From: Notamacropus eugenii
Taxonomy: Eukaryota; Chordata; Mammalia; Diprotodontia; Macropodidae
Assembly: GCF_028372415.1 (NCBI RefSeq)
Contig: NC_092877.1
Location: forward strand, 248,801,010-248,865,009
Direction: 5' to 3'
DNA: 64,000 nt
A program made the translations under genes and the position numbers. A model generated the notes under the pieces. That model was given only the letters and a program-made list of their open reading frames with translations. It searched no databases and was not told the DNA's origin. Below are positions 21,640 to 33,537 of this stretch, piece after piece (position 1 is the first letter of the stretch; each line of letters opens with the position of its first letter).

Positions 21640-21865
21640 GCAGCTTCATGAGACAATGGCTGGAATGCTGGATGTAAAGTCAGGTAGACTGGTATTAAAA
21701 TCTTTTATCAGACACTTACTTAGGTGTGTGACACTGATCAAGTAGCTTAATCTATATCTGCATCAGTTTCTACTTCTATAATGTGAGGATAGTGATAGTA
21801 GCAGGTAAGGATAAAATTAAAGTACTTTGAAAATCTTAAAATGCTATATAAATATCCGCTAATGA
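21640..21865 (+). mobile_element. MIR/CORE-type SINE
   Basis: Full-length sense pattern: 'gaatgctggatgtaaagtcagg', 'cagacacttacttaggtgtgtgac', 'catcagtttctacttctataatg', 'aaagtactttgaaaatc', 'aatgctatataaat'. Confidence 0.7.
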
Positions 21866-23579
21866 GTTTATCTTAGCTAATTAGCTATAAGAAAATGAGG
21901 TAGTAGTTTCATTCATACATACACTTAATCATGTCATGATTATCAATCAACTAAGTGTTGTATCATGCATCAGGATAAAAAGAAAAAGAAAAACAAACAA
22001 ACATTAGATTCTGTCCTCAAGGTACTTACATACTAAAAGATTTGTAATTTGCTATTTTCCTAACCTCTAGGTTTGTCTGAAAATTACAATGTGTTATTGT
22101 AGTTTGAATTTTCTTTTTTTCTATTTAAAATAATTATTAGTATTATTAGTATTATTAGTATTACTATGATTTAACTAGTGTTTAAAAATTCTGCCACTGG
22201 AACATTAATGAATAATAATTTACCTGAGTATTTTCATTACTCTCTGTTAGTTAGGCACGTCCTATGGTTAGCAAGATAACAAGGTTTGGCCTTGAGTTGT
22301 AATAACATAGTGTTCTTCATCTAATTCTGACATGAATCACTCTCTTCCTTAATAGCAGATCTTGAATTCATGCCATTTGGCATCTTTTGACACTTCATGG
22401 GAGATAAGTGGATTTCATAGGCTCTTACTGAAATACAATCTATCTTTTTGGATATCCATAGTGCCAGAAAACCAGAGATCTTTCTTGTTTTCACTTTTCA
22501 GGGAATCTTTTTGGCAGAAAATCATCTTCTGGAAATTACCATGTGTTAAAAGGCACTTGGCAGCACTAGCACTTTAGAATTAGTAGCCCTATCTATATTT
22601 TTCACCTGTCTTAATAAAACTGGCATGCCATTTTTTGTTAGGGGGAGGAGGAGGAAAGAATCAGTGTTTTTCTCCTGGATAATACCACATGGAAACGGAC
22701 AAGAAATGTGCGTATCAAGGGTATTGTTGAGTGTTATATTCATTAACTTCTAATTTTGAAATATCAGTCCTTCCAAACTCTGGTGGAAATAGCTCAGTGT
22801 GGGCAGTCAGTGTGATCTCGCTTTCTCTCTTTTCCCCTTTCAAATAATAGAGTGGAGTTGTCAGTATTCATTCCATTTCTCAGTCATTATATGGTTTAAG
22901 ATGAGAAGACTCTTTTTTCTTGTCTTTCATTGTCAAGCATACCATAAGCCATTCATTTCTAATGGTTTTGCTCAACTTTTTAAAGAAAAACTTTCAATTA
23001 ATGCATTATCTTTTAGTACTGTCTGAATTTCATATCATCTTCATTTCATGTGCTAAAGCATTTAAGACATGCGTATATGACATATATGTGTGTATGTATA
23101 TGTGTGTATATAACTATATTTGTAAGTATATAGGTATATACATGTAGATATGCATTCATATTCACTGGTATGTGTGTATGTACACACAAAAATGCTAATA
23201 ATATCATTAAAATCATTACCAATCAATGGGTTAACTTAGTGAATAAAATGCTTACCTATTTCATCTATAATACCATCTAGGTATATGGGCTGTTTCAGTG
23301 TAGTTTCTGACTTAAGATGATTCAAATGAAGTTTCATATGAAGTTACAGGGAACTTCCTAACTTACAAAAATGTTCTCTTTTCACATACATTATTTGTTA
23401 TGCTATATTTAAAAATCTGTGGTCTCATCTATGTGGTAATTCCTTTCATTAGAGCAAATCCACTCCTTCTCATCCCAGGTAGTTTTTGCCTCTTAACTAA
23501 AACGTCTTTTATGATGTTGTGGATATAAATGCAACGTAAAAATTATATTTAAAGTGTTGAAAATTGAAATTATTATGTC
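21866..23579. other. Unassigned A+T-rich sequence with a TATG/TGTA repeat
   Basis: I recognise no gene or interspersed repeat here. A TA/TG-rich low-complexity tract lies at about 23075-23190 and an ATT repeat at about 22135-22165. The block at 22360-22760 is less A+T-rich than its surroundings but shows no coding signature on either strand. Confidence 0.4.
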
Positions 23580-24045
23580 ACTGACTGAATCCTCCCTTCT
23601 TTCAGACTTTTCTATTTCTTTCTAAGACACCACCATCTTTGGTCAATTTGGTTTGTAATCTTGTCATTATCTTTAACTCCTCAATTCTCCTTCATCTTAC
23701 ATATAGAGTCATTTGCCAAATCTTGCTGTTGCTACCCTTAACATTTCACATTATACCCCTTCTCTTCATTCACACTACGACCATATTAAATCATGACTTT
23801 AGCATCTCTCACAGAGATTACTAAAGACTATCCTACATATTGATGACTATGTACTTTTTCTCATGTGTCAATCTGAGGTTGATGTTCCTATTCTCAATTA
23901 AGTCCAGTGGCTTCCCATTACCTTTAAGATAAAATATAAACTCTTCTCCTAGTTTTTAACGTTCTTTACACTCTACCTCCAATCAGTCTTTCCAGATTCA
24001 TGGAAAGTCAATCCTCCTAACCTGCCACTAAAAGACAGACAGACA

Positions 24046-24080
<35 letters not shown>

Positions 24081-24265
24081 TCAGGCCTTCTCTCAGTACA
24101 TCCCCCATGATACTCAATCATCCAAATCCATTCATTTGCATTCATCATGATTCAAAGTCACTCCTTTACTATGCATCATAGAATCACGTCTTCCTTTTAG
24201 GTGAAATATGAGCACTATATTCTGTTTAAAGTCTTCCCTCTTTTGTTTAGTATATCATTTTAATA
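23580..24265 (+). mobile_element. L2 LINE 3' region
   Basis: The ordered L2 3' landmarks are 'accatattaaatcatgact', 'ccagtggcttcccattacctttaagataaaatataaactc', 'tctttacactctacctccaatcag' and, past a microsatellite, 'gtgaaatatgagcactatattctg' sequence. L2 is an ancient CR1-like LINE. This copy is 5'-truncated and non-coding. Confidence 0.65.
24032..24077. repeat. (AGAC)n-(CA)n microsatellite
   Basis: Four AGAC units are followed by about 15 CA units, inside the L2. Confidence 0.95.
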
Positions 24266-24284
24266 AATTTTGTGAAAAATAGAG

Positions 24285-24790
24285 TTCATAACATTCATTT
24301 TTAAAATTTTAAGTTCCAAACTCTCTTCCTTCCTCCCTTCCCCCCTTCCCATTGAGAAGGCAAACAATTCTATATAGGTTATGCATATATAGTCATGCAA
24401 AACATATTTCCATATTAGTCATATTGTAAAAGAAAAAGTAGACAAAAACATCAAGAATAATAAAGTTTTAAAAAGGATATTTCAGTCTATATTCATACAC
24501 CATCAAGTTTTTTCCCTCTGGGGATGGATTGCATTTTTCATCTTAAGTTCTTAAGAATTGTTTGGATCATTTATTGCTGAAAATAGCTAAGACATTGACA
24601 ACTGATCATCCTATCATATTGCTCTTACATTGTACACTCTACATGTCACTTTGTATCAACTTCTGTAAGTCTTTCCAAGTTTTCTTCTGAGAGAATTTCG
24701 CTAATCAGTCCTTATTCCACAATAATACCCCATTACAATCAAGGCTTTTCCATTTTGTGAATTGGTATTTAGGTTTTTTTTTAAATTTAC
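24285..24790 (-). mobile_element. L1 LINE 3' end, antisense, 5'-truncated
   Basis: On the minus strand this is the terminal part of an L1. The plus strand starts with 'ttttaaaattttaagttccaaactctctt', then 'ataggttatgcatatatagtcatgcaaaacatatttcc', 'ccctctggggatggattgcat', 'gacaactgatcatcctatcatattgct' and 'ttccacaataatacccca'. The same 3' segments recur, less diverged, at 10180-10700 and 28415-28950. It is cut near 24790. Confidence 0.8.
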
Positions 24791-25175
24791 ATTACTTGTA
24801 TATCTGGCACATAGCCTTATTTCATAAATGTATAATGATTGCTTATATTTCTACTTAAGTTCTTCTCATTAAGGTGGAATCTAATTGAAAGGAGTATTAC
24901 AGAAATAGGCAAGTTTAAAAAAGACAAGTTCAGGACTTGAACGATTTTAGTTCTATTTAGACAATGGTAAATAGCTAAATTTCCACTAGGACGTCCAGAT
25001 TGCCATTCAACTAATCTGTCAAGACTGCATAAGTACTCATATAGAACCATGTTTCAGGAACTATACTAAATTTGAGTTGTAACAAAAATGGGAAAAACAG
25101 TCTGCCCCAAAGTAGCACATATTCTGATGGACAAGACTTCATTAAAAAAAATGTATAAAGGAAGGAAAGAAAAGA
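24791..25175. other. Unassigned sequence
   Basis: I recognise no gene or repeat. Confidence 0.4.
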
Positions 25176-25392
25176 GAACAAGAAAGTGTTAAGCACTTCT
25201 TATATGTTAGGCAATGTGCTGATTATTTTAGGGATATTTTAATTGATTCCCAAAACAATTCTGGGAGGTAGATGTATTTCTTTTCCCCATTTTACAGTGG
25301 AGGAAACAATGATAGGCAGAAATTAAATGACTTGCCTAGTCTTTCTGATTTCAGTCCCAGCACTCTATCAGCTATGCCATTTACCTCTTAAA
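25176..25392 (-). mobile_element. MIR-type SINE, antisense
   Basis: The near-complete antisense MIR reads 'gttaagcacttcttatatgttaggcaatgtgctga', 'cccaaaacaattctgggaggtag', 'ccccattttacagtggaggaaac' and 'ccagcactctatcagctatgcc'. Confidence 0.75.
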
Positions 25393-25396
25393 TTTA

Positions 25397-25397
25397 T

Positions 25398-25458
<61 letters not shown>

Positions 25459-25468
25459 CAGGTAGATG
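25397..25468. repeat. (GATA)n microsatellite
   Basis: About 16 GATA units ending with GACA and GGTA variants, directly after the MIR. Confidence 0.95.
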
Positions 25469-25684
25469 TAGTTTATAAAATATAACTAAGGAATAGATAT
25501 ACACAAACTGCAAGTGGAAGGAAATTTCAATATGACTACATTAACATTGGGGATGGAAGAAGTTATAATTTCCTGTTACTAGTAATGGGAGCAGGTCTAA
25601 AGTTTAGGAGAACATTTAATGCTTGATACAGATTTTTGGAGTTATTTATGCTGAAAAGATAATTGAGACCAATGTTAACATAGA

Positions 25685-25707
25685 ATTATTATTATTATTA
25701 TTATTAT
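25685..25707. repeat. (ATT)n microsatellite
   Basis: About seven ATT units. Confidence 0.9.
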
Positions 25708-25784
25708 AATGTCAATGAATGTAATAGTTTTAATTATTGTCATAATCATGATATACTGATAAGAATTAGCAATTACCTTTGTTT

Positions 25785-25985
25785 TGAAATGAACTTGACA
25801 TTCATTATCTCATTTTATACTTGACATAACCTTGTTAAATAGGTATTATTTCTATCACTCTTCTGATAGATATGAAGGAACTGAGGAAAACAGGGTAAAT
25901 AAATTACCCGGGGTCATATGGCTAAAAGTGCCTAGGATAATATGTTCCTATCTCTAAATCTAATACTCTGTGAAGGATGAATTAA
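25785..25985 (-). mobile_element. MIR-type SINE, antisense
   Basis: The antisense MIR reads 'cattatctcattttatac', 'cataaccttgttaaataggtattatttctatcac', 'gaaggaactgaggaaaac' and 'attacccggggtcatatggct'. Confidence 0.65.
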
Positions 25986-25994
25986 TACAGCTTT

Positions 25995-26240
25995 AGGAAG
26001 CTATGTGGTGTAGTAGAAGGAGTCCTGGACTTGAAGTTACAAAAACCTGAGCTCAAATATGACTCAGACATTTGCTGAGAGGCATTGGGTGAGTCATTTA
26101 AGAACTATCTACATCAGTTTCTTCATCTGTAAATTGGGATAATAGTAGTACACACTTATCAATATTGTGAGTGTGAAAGGAAATATCTGAAGAGCATTTA
26201 ACAGTACAAGACTGTGTGGATGCTTAATAACTCATTTTCC
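25995..26240 (+). mobile_element. MIR/CORE-type SINE
   Basis: The sense full-length pattern reads 'gctatgtggtgtagtagaaggagtcctggacttgaagttac', 'ctgagctcaaatatgactcagacatttgctgag', 'catcagtttcttcatctgtaaattggg' and 'ggatgcttaataa'. It immediately follows an antisense MIR. Confidence 0.8.
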
Positions 26241-27816
26241 TCTTTCCCTTCCCTTCTCAAGGGTGGAAATTTTTTAAAAAATGTCAGACAATTAGGTGAT
26301 AATCAATGAGAAAGCAATAGGAGGAGGGAATAATGACTATGTTAAGAATTGTGGAGAGTTTAAGAAAAATGAAGGCTAAGAAAAGGCCATTGGATTTAGC
26401 AATTATGATATAATTTTCAAACTTGAGAGTAGCAGTTTCTGACATGTGGTAAGGATACAGTTAGATTATACTTATATTAAAGGTTGTTGGAGAAAATAAT
26501 AAAAGCGTCTACCTTATTATACTATGCTTTTGTAGTAAGGAAGTTTCTGCTTTGACAATGACAGGACTTACTAAGCCTTACATCGTCCTTAGGATCATAC
26601 TCTTGTCAGTCAATTGACTTATAGATTCTCCATATATATCTATCAGATCAACATCACAGAGACTCTGAAATTCTAGGAGCCAGGAAAAGTGAATGAAAAC
26701 AAAATGTTTATTATGGAAACCCAAATTCCAGTTCTGGTTAGATTGCTGGAACCTATCTATGATATAATCTCTCATAAATAATAAATGTGTGGAGATACTA
26801 TAATTCACTTGGCAATTGAAACAAGTGACATATGTGGTGGTATTGTCACTGACCTGGAAAATAGAACATGAAAAAGAAAATTCTACTATTCATTTATATT
26901 TTGTCCCCCAAGTCAGTGTGTTTCTTCAGTTATCATGGAAATAGTAGTAATAAACTGTCCAACACAATGAGTTAATCATTTATCAGCAATACTGGTACTA
27001 TTTCACTGAGTGAAGAGATGCAAAACACAAGACTGCCCATGATCCTTGACTGTCAAATTTCAGTGGAGACAGAGGGGTCCCTATTATTATTGTCAGAAGG
27101 ACATGTGAGGGTAAAAGAAGACAAGGCTCTCAACACCTAGCTCAGGTACACTACATAAAGTGAGAGAATCTAATTAAATCAGAATTAGAGAAAGTGACAT
27201 TAGAAAACTATCAAACTGCCAGTGATTGGAATATTTTTTATTACCATAGATATTTCAATAGTGTTTGGTTGAGAATTTAAAGAATAGAAACAGAAAAGCA
27301 TGACCTTAAGAAGGTGAACTGAGTGTGTCTATCTATACTCCTTTACCAAAGAGATGGTTGCTTTCTATGACTACGTTCACCAAACATTTATAATGGGATA
27401 GCTTGGGAGACTTGATGGGGGAAGATGTTTGGTAGACAGGTGCATATGTGGGTAATAATATTGTATGTTTTAATGGATTTCTGCAGTATGTTTGTTAAAT
27501 GATGTCAAAACAAAATAGAAGTGAAAAAATAATTTAACGAGGGAGTTTTGAAATAGATGTGTATATGGCATATAACTTATTAATGTTTCCATTCTTCTTT
27601 CAATACTAACTATATTTTGAGAATATATATTTTACGTATTGGGTTATTATGTATGGTTTCTTATTTTTTTTCTAATTTTGCATGGGAAAAGATTGGTTCA
27701 GTTCTTGATGTTTCTTCTTTTTACTTTTATATGTTTTACCACTTTTATCCTAAAGTCACATAACAATTATTACAACTTCTGTAGATGAAAAATAAAAACT
27801 TAAGCAACCGAATTAT
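26241..27816. other. Unassigned A+T-rich sequence
   Basis: I see no gene, RNA or confident repeat in this 1.6-kb stretch. Confidence 0.4.
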
Positions 27817-27910
27817 GTTATATATATATATACATACACACATGTATGTGTATGTATATATATATGTATATGTATATATGCACGTGTGTATGTGTGTGTG
27901 TGTGTGTGTA
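27817..27910. repeat. (TA)n/(TATG)n/(TG)n tract
   Basis: Alternating pyrimidine-purine sequence with TA, CA and TG units. The frames across it are artefacts. Confidence 0.9.
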
Positions 27911-27919
27911 AAAATCAAT

Positions 27920-28410
27920 TGGAAGTGACTCATTGTGACAGGCATACTGAGACAGAAGAGAATAATTTGGGATGGAGTAATTAAGTAGAATCATGGAGGG
28001 AGTACAAATTAAACAAGAATTCAAAAGAAGGTGAAGGATTTGGAAAGTCAGGAAAAGACTGAATACAATAAGAGGATCATGATGAACTTGGTGTCTGAGA
28101 ATGAGAATGACTAAGAGAAGTTCTGAACATGATTAGGGGAAAAGCAGAAATGTGGCTAAAATAAATTAAATATAATTACATGATGAATTATTTAGAAATG
28201 TTAAAAGATGGGGGAGGGGAAGGCTATGTAAAGTCTGAGAAAGGTAACTTTTAACATTCATAAGAATAAACATCGGCAGAGCTTGATTCCAGGAAAGATT
28301 TTACATGAGTTTAAAAAGTGGAGAGGAATTCAAATAAAAATTAAAGGAGAGATATTTCAAGGATAGGGATGTTTTGAGCAAAGACATGAAGAGGAATGGA
28401 CAAAAGACAT
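27920..28410 (-). mobile_element. Possible L2-derived sequence, antisense (weak)
   Basis: Purine-rich text such as 'gggggaggggaaggctatgtaaagtctgagaaagg' and 'gagcaaagacatgaagagg' resembles antisense L2. Divergence is too high for a firm call. Confidence 0.35.
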
Positions 28411-28414
28411 TTCC

Positions 28415-29515
28415 TTTTAAAAATATTTATTTATTTGTTTGTTTATATTTTTCGACATTCACTTCTAGAATGCTGAGTTCTAAATTTTCTTCCACTTTCT
28501 CTACTCCACCCTCCCCAAGGCATTGTACATTCTGACGTATGCTATGCATGCACAATCGTATTAACTGTATTTCTACTTTGTCATGTTGTAAAGAGAAATA
28601 GAAACTAAGGGGAAACCACAAGAAAGAAGAAAAAGTTGTATGCTTTTCTCTGCATTTGGACCCCATAGCTCTTTCTCTGAAAGAGGATAGCATTTTCCAT
28701 CAAGTGTCTTTGAAAATTGTCTTAAATCCTTTTGCTGCTGAGAAGAGTTAAAGCTATCAAATTTGGTCATCAAACAATGTGGCTGTTACTGTGTACAGTG
28801 TTTTCCTTGTTCTATTTACTTCATCAGCATCAGTTCATGTGAGTCCTTCTAAGTTTTTCTGAAGTCCACTTGTTCATCAGTTCTTATTGAGCAGTAGAAT
28901 TCCATTACATTAATATACCACATGTTCAGCCATTTCTTAACTGATGGGCATTCCCTCAACTTCAAATTCTTGAATACCAAAACAAAGAGCTGTTATAAAT
29001 ATTTTTGTACATGTGGGTCATTCTCCCATTTTTATAAGCTCTTTGTGATAGAGCCCAAGAAGTGATATTGCTTGGTCAAAAGGTACACACAGTTTTATAA
29101 TCCTTTGGACATAGTTCCAAACTGTTTCCCAGAACATTTGGATCAGTTCACAACTCCACCAACAATGCATTGGTGTTCCAATTTTCCTACATCTTCCGCA
29201 ATATTTATTATTTTCCTGTTTGATCAGGTTAACCAAACTGAAAGGTGGTACCTCAGAGTTGTTTTAATTTGTATTTCTCTAATCAATAGTGATTTAGGAC
29301 ATTTTTATATGATTATAGATGGTTTTAATTTCTTCATCTGAAAACTGCCTGTTCATATCCTTTGATCATTTTATCAACTGGGGAACAACTTGTATTCTTA
29401 AAAATTTGACTCAGTTCTCTATATATTTTAGAAATGAGGTCATTATCAGAGATACTATCTGTAAAATGTTTTTCCGCTTTTAAGTTTTTGTTCTAATCTT
29501 CCTTGTCAACAAAAT
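28415..29515 (-). mobile_element. L1 LINE, antisense: ORF2 C-terminus and 3' end
   Basis: On the minus strand the ORF2 C-terminal region is readable at 29236-29018: 'KYCGRCRKIGTPMHCWWSCEL', then 'FWETVWNYVQ' and 'FDQAISLLGLYHKE'. This is the order around the conserved HCWW motif of L1 ORF2p. The 3'UTR follows down to about 28415 ('tccaccctccccaaggcattgtaca', 'tttgctgctgagaagagttaaagct' on the plus strand). It ends abruptly near 29515, where unrelated G+C-richer sequence begins. Dead, 5'-truncated. Confidence 0.85.
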
Positions 29516-29529
29516 AATTCTCTAGAGTC

Positions 29530-30395
29530 AGTGTTATTTTCTGCTTCTTGTTTATGATGCTTGCCTATTTTCTGTCTTTTAAAGTTGAGTTCTCCTGTTC
29601 GAGAGCAGGTGGTGCTGTTCCAAACTTCCTGTTCTGTGGGTCAGGGTTCTGGCTTGGTGTGCTAGGGTCTTATGTGCTGTCGGGTGAGGGCTGTAGATAT
29701 TTGCCAGTTTATCTGTTTCTGAGCTGGAGTCCTAGTGGTGGTGTCTGGCATGTACTGAGGCTAGGTGAGGTTCTTCTGCATTTCCTTTGTGTGCGCTGAA
29801 GCATGGGATTGATCAGCTGCTCGAAGACACCTACTCTGGTGCCCTGGACAGCACTCAAGCACTTGGAAGTCAACTACTAGAGCTCGTCTACGATGACTAC
29901 ACCAGGACACAAGGAGGTATGATCCCTGGAGGATGTTTACCTGCCCATGGCTGTGCTGAATAGAGAGGAGGTTTGCTGCTGGTGGATGCCAGCCCTCCCA
30001 GGGCTGTGCCGTTGTACTTGGTGGTTCTCAGGCTTGAGTATGCCAGTTCTTCTGGCTATGCTAAATACATGGAATCCCTGGAATTGGCATTTGGCAGCTC
30101 TATCATGCCGAGGTTCAGGATCTTGCACTGGTTGGGCTTGCTGGGACACTTCCTGTCTTTGAGTAATTTCCCCTTTTACCTCAGTGAAACCAATTTTCTT
30201 GCTGATCCTCCAAATTTCCTGGGCTAAGAGACTGTCCACCCTATCTTTTTGTTTGCTTCTCTGTTGCAGGATTTTTCCTGAAGCACTAAGTTATGACTTT
30301 TTAAGAGGTCAAAAAGGGAGAATGGTAGTGACTTGCCACTTACTCTGTCATCTTCGTTCTGAGAAGTCTTACATCACACCATAGGATATTTTCAA
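29530..30395 (-). other. G+C-richer block of unknown origin, possibly an L1-type 5'UTR
   Basis: This 0.87-kb block has clearly higher G+C than its neighbours and abuts the 3' L1 fragment on its left. Several frames on both strands stay open for 66-100 codons, including one on the minus strand at 30239-29937. None gives a protein I recognise, and overlapping open frames in all phases fit base composition, not coding. Its right end ('acttgccacttactctgtcatcttcgttctgag') has the flavour of an antisense LINE or LTR promoter region. If it is the 5'UTR of the adjacent L1, that element has lost everything between 5'UTR and ORF2 C-terminus. Not identified. Confidence 0.35.
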
Positions 30396-30565
30396 GAGAC
30401 AAAGTAGTTTATTTTGATTGGGGTATAGAATGCATGGCAAGCAATGATATGAGTTAAGATTGGAAACGCAAGGTAGTGTTAGATAGTGTAGGACTTTGAA
30501 TTCCAAAAAAGGATTTTGATTTTTTTTTGGTCAGCAATACAGAAGTAATGCTGTGTGTATGCTCA
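30396..30565 (-). mobile_element. L2-like fragment, antisense
   Basis: The phrase 'gtaggactttgaattccaaaaaaggattttgat' after 'gatatgagttaagattggaaa' fits the antisense L2 segment that usually reads '...gggctttaaatgccaaacagaggagtttg'. Short and diverged. Confidence 0.45.
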
Positions 30566-30569
30566 TGAG

Positions 30570-30616
30570 CACACACATACACACACACACACACACATAA
30601 ACACACATACATACAC
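30570..30616. repeat. (CA)n microsatellite
   Basis: About 20 CA units with TA interruptions. Confidence 0.9.
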
Positions 30617-30889
30617 ATTTGAGTTTTTTGTTATCCTGAGTGCCTAGAACAGAGTAGTGTTTAATAAATGCTAATTTGCTGAGTCCACTGATCAATTTTT
30701 CTTATTTCATATCATTGTCAGAATGTATTTATCTGCCTATGACTTCAGAATAATGTAAATTGAGAGAAAGAAGAGATACATATCAGTGATGTGTGATTTA
30801 ATATCACAAAGGAAATTGTTGTTGGTACCTTTGCATGACATAGTAATAATATTTCTCAGGATTTGGTATTCAGTAATACATTATGACTT

Positions 30890-31105
30890 TATAATGCAAG
30901 AATCTGAATTCAATTCAATCCAACACACATTTGTTAAATGCCTATTATGTGGAATGTACTATACTAGGCTCTACAGAAACAAAAAAGAGCTTGTCTCTGT
31001 TCTTTAGAAGTTTATAGACTTGGAGAGAAATAATATGTAAGCTCATATAAACAAATAAATGCATGGTAATGGGAGAGGGATGCTACTAGCTTCTGGAACA
31101 TCAGA
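30890..31105 (-). mobile_element. L2 LINE 3' end, antisense
   Basis: The antisense L2 3' terminus reads 'ttcaattcaatccaacacacatttgttaaatgcctattatgtggaatgtactatactaggc', followed by 'gagcttgtctctgttctttagaagtttatag'. It is preceded by a short sense SINE-like tail ('gagtgcctagaacagagtagtgtttaataaatgc') at about 30640-30690. Confidence 0.7.
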
Positions 31106-31960
31106 AAACTAGGCATACTAGGCATACTCAGAATAATAGCCTAACCCCTTGCACTTTGAAGGTTGGGATGTTTTTTCCTATAATGTTATAAAACTGTCTT
31201 TGGGATTTGATTGGCCTGGAGGTCTAAGGATTATGCTACATTTTTGTCATGAAGCTTCCTGCTAAACTCTAGTCTTCTAGTGTATATTGACTTTGCTTCC
31301 TACTTACCTAAGGGCATAAACATGCTTACCCATAGATATCCAGAACCCATCAGACTAGAAGAATGTCCCGAGGATGTAAAAGCTACCACACCCTGCCTTA
31401 TTGTCTAGCCAAGTTTCTATAGGGAAGGAGGGATATGGTAAGTAGAGGGTGTGCTTGTTATACATTTTTTCTGTGTTTTTGTCTAAGCAATCTTCTTTTT
31501 AAACTATTGAATAAAAAAAGAGTTCCTACTTGCATTTCAACACGGAAAATAGCATATAACGTTGCAAGTCAAAGAAGTCAGTTACATGCTCCATATGTAG
31601 ACAACTATTTTTCCTTGTTTTTGGTGACTAAGATGAGACATATCTAACTTGTCCCAGGCTGCCAAACTCCCTCCCCCCCGCCTTTTACTTTTTGTGAGTG
31701 CAAGGTTTGCAATTACTAATCAACAGCTCTATCATCATGTCCTTGACTACCCAAGATCCGGTGGATAACATCCCAGAGTCACATATGTTGTGAATGAATG
31801 CCACCCAACGAAGGAAAAAAGCTCTCTCATCCAGGAATATCTTGGATCCAGTCTCCAGGAACACTTATGTGATAAGAATGGAGTGTCTTTCTACATAATT
31901 CCAGGTGAAATCATCCAGTCCTTTCTTTTTCATTCGTAAATTCTCTCAACTTGGTCTTGA
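31106..31960. other. Unassigned sequence
   Basis: I recognise no repeat. The part from about 31700 to 31960 is less A+T-rich and adjoins the exon-like ORF below. A short tandem 'ctaggcata' occurs at about 31110-31130. Confidence 0.4.
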
Positions 31961-31969
31961 GGTACTTAC

Positions 31970-32152
31970 CTCTTAAAGAGCTCTACACATTCTGTAAAGA
32001 TGATTCCATTCTCCCTCCGTTGGAAGGCTTCCTTTTCTACAATTCTTTCCAAAATCGGGCTTCGTAGATGCATCACCAAAACAATATTCACAGCACTGGT
32101 GGTGACTATGAATAGGCTGGCATAGTTCTCAATTGCAAAGTATAAAAGACTT
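31970..32152 (-). other. Exon-like open segment with consensus 5' splice donor (unidentified)
   Basis: On the minus strand a frame runs from an ATG at 32178, with stop codons immediately before it, to a consensus donor AAGAG|GTAAGT whose exon-side base is 31970. The encoded 60-70 residues are a hydrophobic stretch (LLYFAIENYASLFIVTTSA), then VNIVLVMHLR and a charged tail rich in E, R and K, like a membrane hairpin followed by a cytosolic segment. A pyrimidine-rich tract ending GGAAG at about 32153 could serve as acceptor; the exon would then be symmetric in phase. I do not recognise the protein. A vague resemblance to the TM2 region of P5B (ATP13A-type) ATPases is too weak to use as a name. 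It may be a decayed exon or chance. Confidence 0.25.
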
Positions 32153-32179
32153 CCATACAGAAGGCAGAAGAACAACATT

Positions 32180-32688
32180 TACTAAGACACCAGAAAGTCA
32201 AATTCCAGAACCAGAAGGCTAAACCTGTCATAGTGATCAAGAAGTCAATAAACATGATCACTGCAGGGGGGAAAGCCATTTCCAAGTCTTCATCCCTCTG
32301 CTAGGGCCTTCTCACAAGCAAACACTCAGGGCCTGAGCCTTTCTGTGCCTCCCTGTCTGTGTCCTGTCTCCTCTGCCCTGACCATGCTCACTCCCTTCTT
32401 CTTGGGTCTGTTCCACCCTTCCTGTTCCACCCATTCAGCAAGTTCCTCCCACCACATGTGACATAGGCCTCCAGGTGATTCAAGCAGGTCACATGGGCCT
32501 ATTACTGAATGAGAAAGACCTTTCCATTTGAATTGCTACTACAGTAGACAGAGGTTTTTGTGTTAGGTGACTTCACAATAATAGGAAAGAGGTGAAATTA
32601 TAGCTATATAACTATAGTGAATTAGCATTTATTCGGGAGAAAAGGGATGTCTCAGCTCACTTGGTAATCTTTAGAAGAAGATAAAGAA
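32180..32688. other. Unassigned, partly pyrimidine-rich sequence
   Basis: A CT-rich, G+C-richer patch at about 32280-32480 has no recognisable coding or repeat signature. Confidence 0.35.
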
Positions 32689-32689
32689 T

Positions 32690-32741
<52 letters not shown>

Positions 32742-32767
32742 CTAGATAGATAGACAGACAGATAGAT
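32689..32767. repeat. (GATA)n microsatellite
   Basis: About 17 GATA units with GCTA and GACA variants. Confidence 0.95.
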
Positions 32768-33537
32768 TTGTGTATCTATGTATATGTGTGTGTTGAATAT
32801 TTGCATACCACAGCTTAGATAGAAGTAAAGGAAAATGATTAAAAATTTAGGTAAGTATGTATACTCATACATGTTTGTATATGTATATGTACATATATAC
32901 ACATATGTGTGTATGCTCTATGGAAGTGATTAATCCTTCCATCGATATCTATAGAGAAACAAAGATTTGGCATCATGCCTTAATATGTCTCCCAGAGATG
33001 CAAAGATTTTGAGGAGTGAGCTAGGAAATACTAAAGGTGGCAGTATAGGGAAAGTTTCTCTATCACCTTAGATTCTGAGACAGTTTGAATGCAAAAGGCA
33101 AATGTCCACTTAATCCCTTTATTACAGAACAAATTTAATTTTTGATGAAGTCATGACTGTTCGTGTGATGTCATCATCTCTATTGTGGCCTTAATATTCT
33201 TGGTGCTACTCCTGTTTATTGTTGTCATTTTATATCCTGACACTGTCAAATTAAAAGATTTTTTATTACAACATGGACCATTTTATTAAGACCTGTGATT
33301 TGGCCTTTCAGAAAAATGGGACAAAAAGAGTGTGGGTTTACTTCCTTTTGGCTTTTTTGCCCATTCCTTTTTTTCAGGGCCATTAAATTATTGTTAATTT
33401 GTTTTCAGTGTGTCTTTTTTGTAGCTTTCAATTTTTTTAATGTTTTTTTTCTCCTTAGTGCAATCTAAGCTGAGGTCTTCAAATATTCAAGACAAGGATT
33501 CTGCACTATCATTTAAGTGGTAAAAGGTCTTCTAGAA
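32768..33537. other. Unassigned A+T-rich sequence
   Basis: I recognise no gene or repeat. Confidence 0.4.

Noticed and set aside
31700-32178. Naming the exon-like ORF as a P5B ATPase (ATP13A-type) fragment.
   Set aside because: The similarity rests on a hydrophobic pattern and a VPGD-like tetrapeptide in a different frame, too weak to support an identity.
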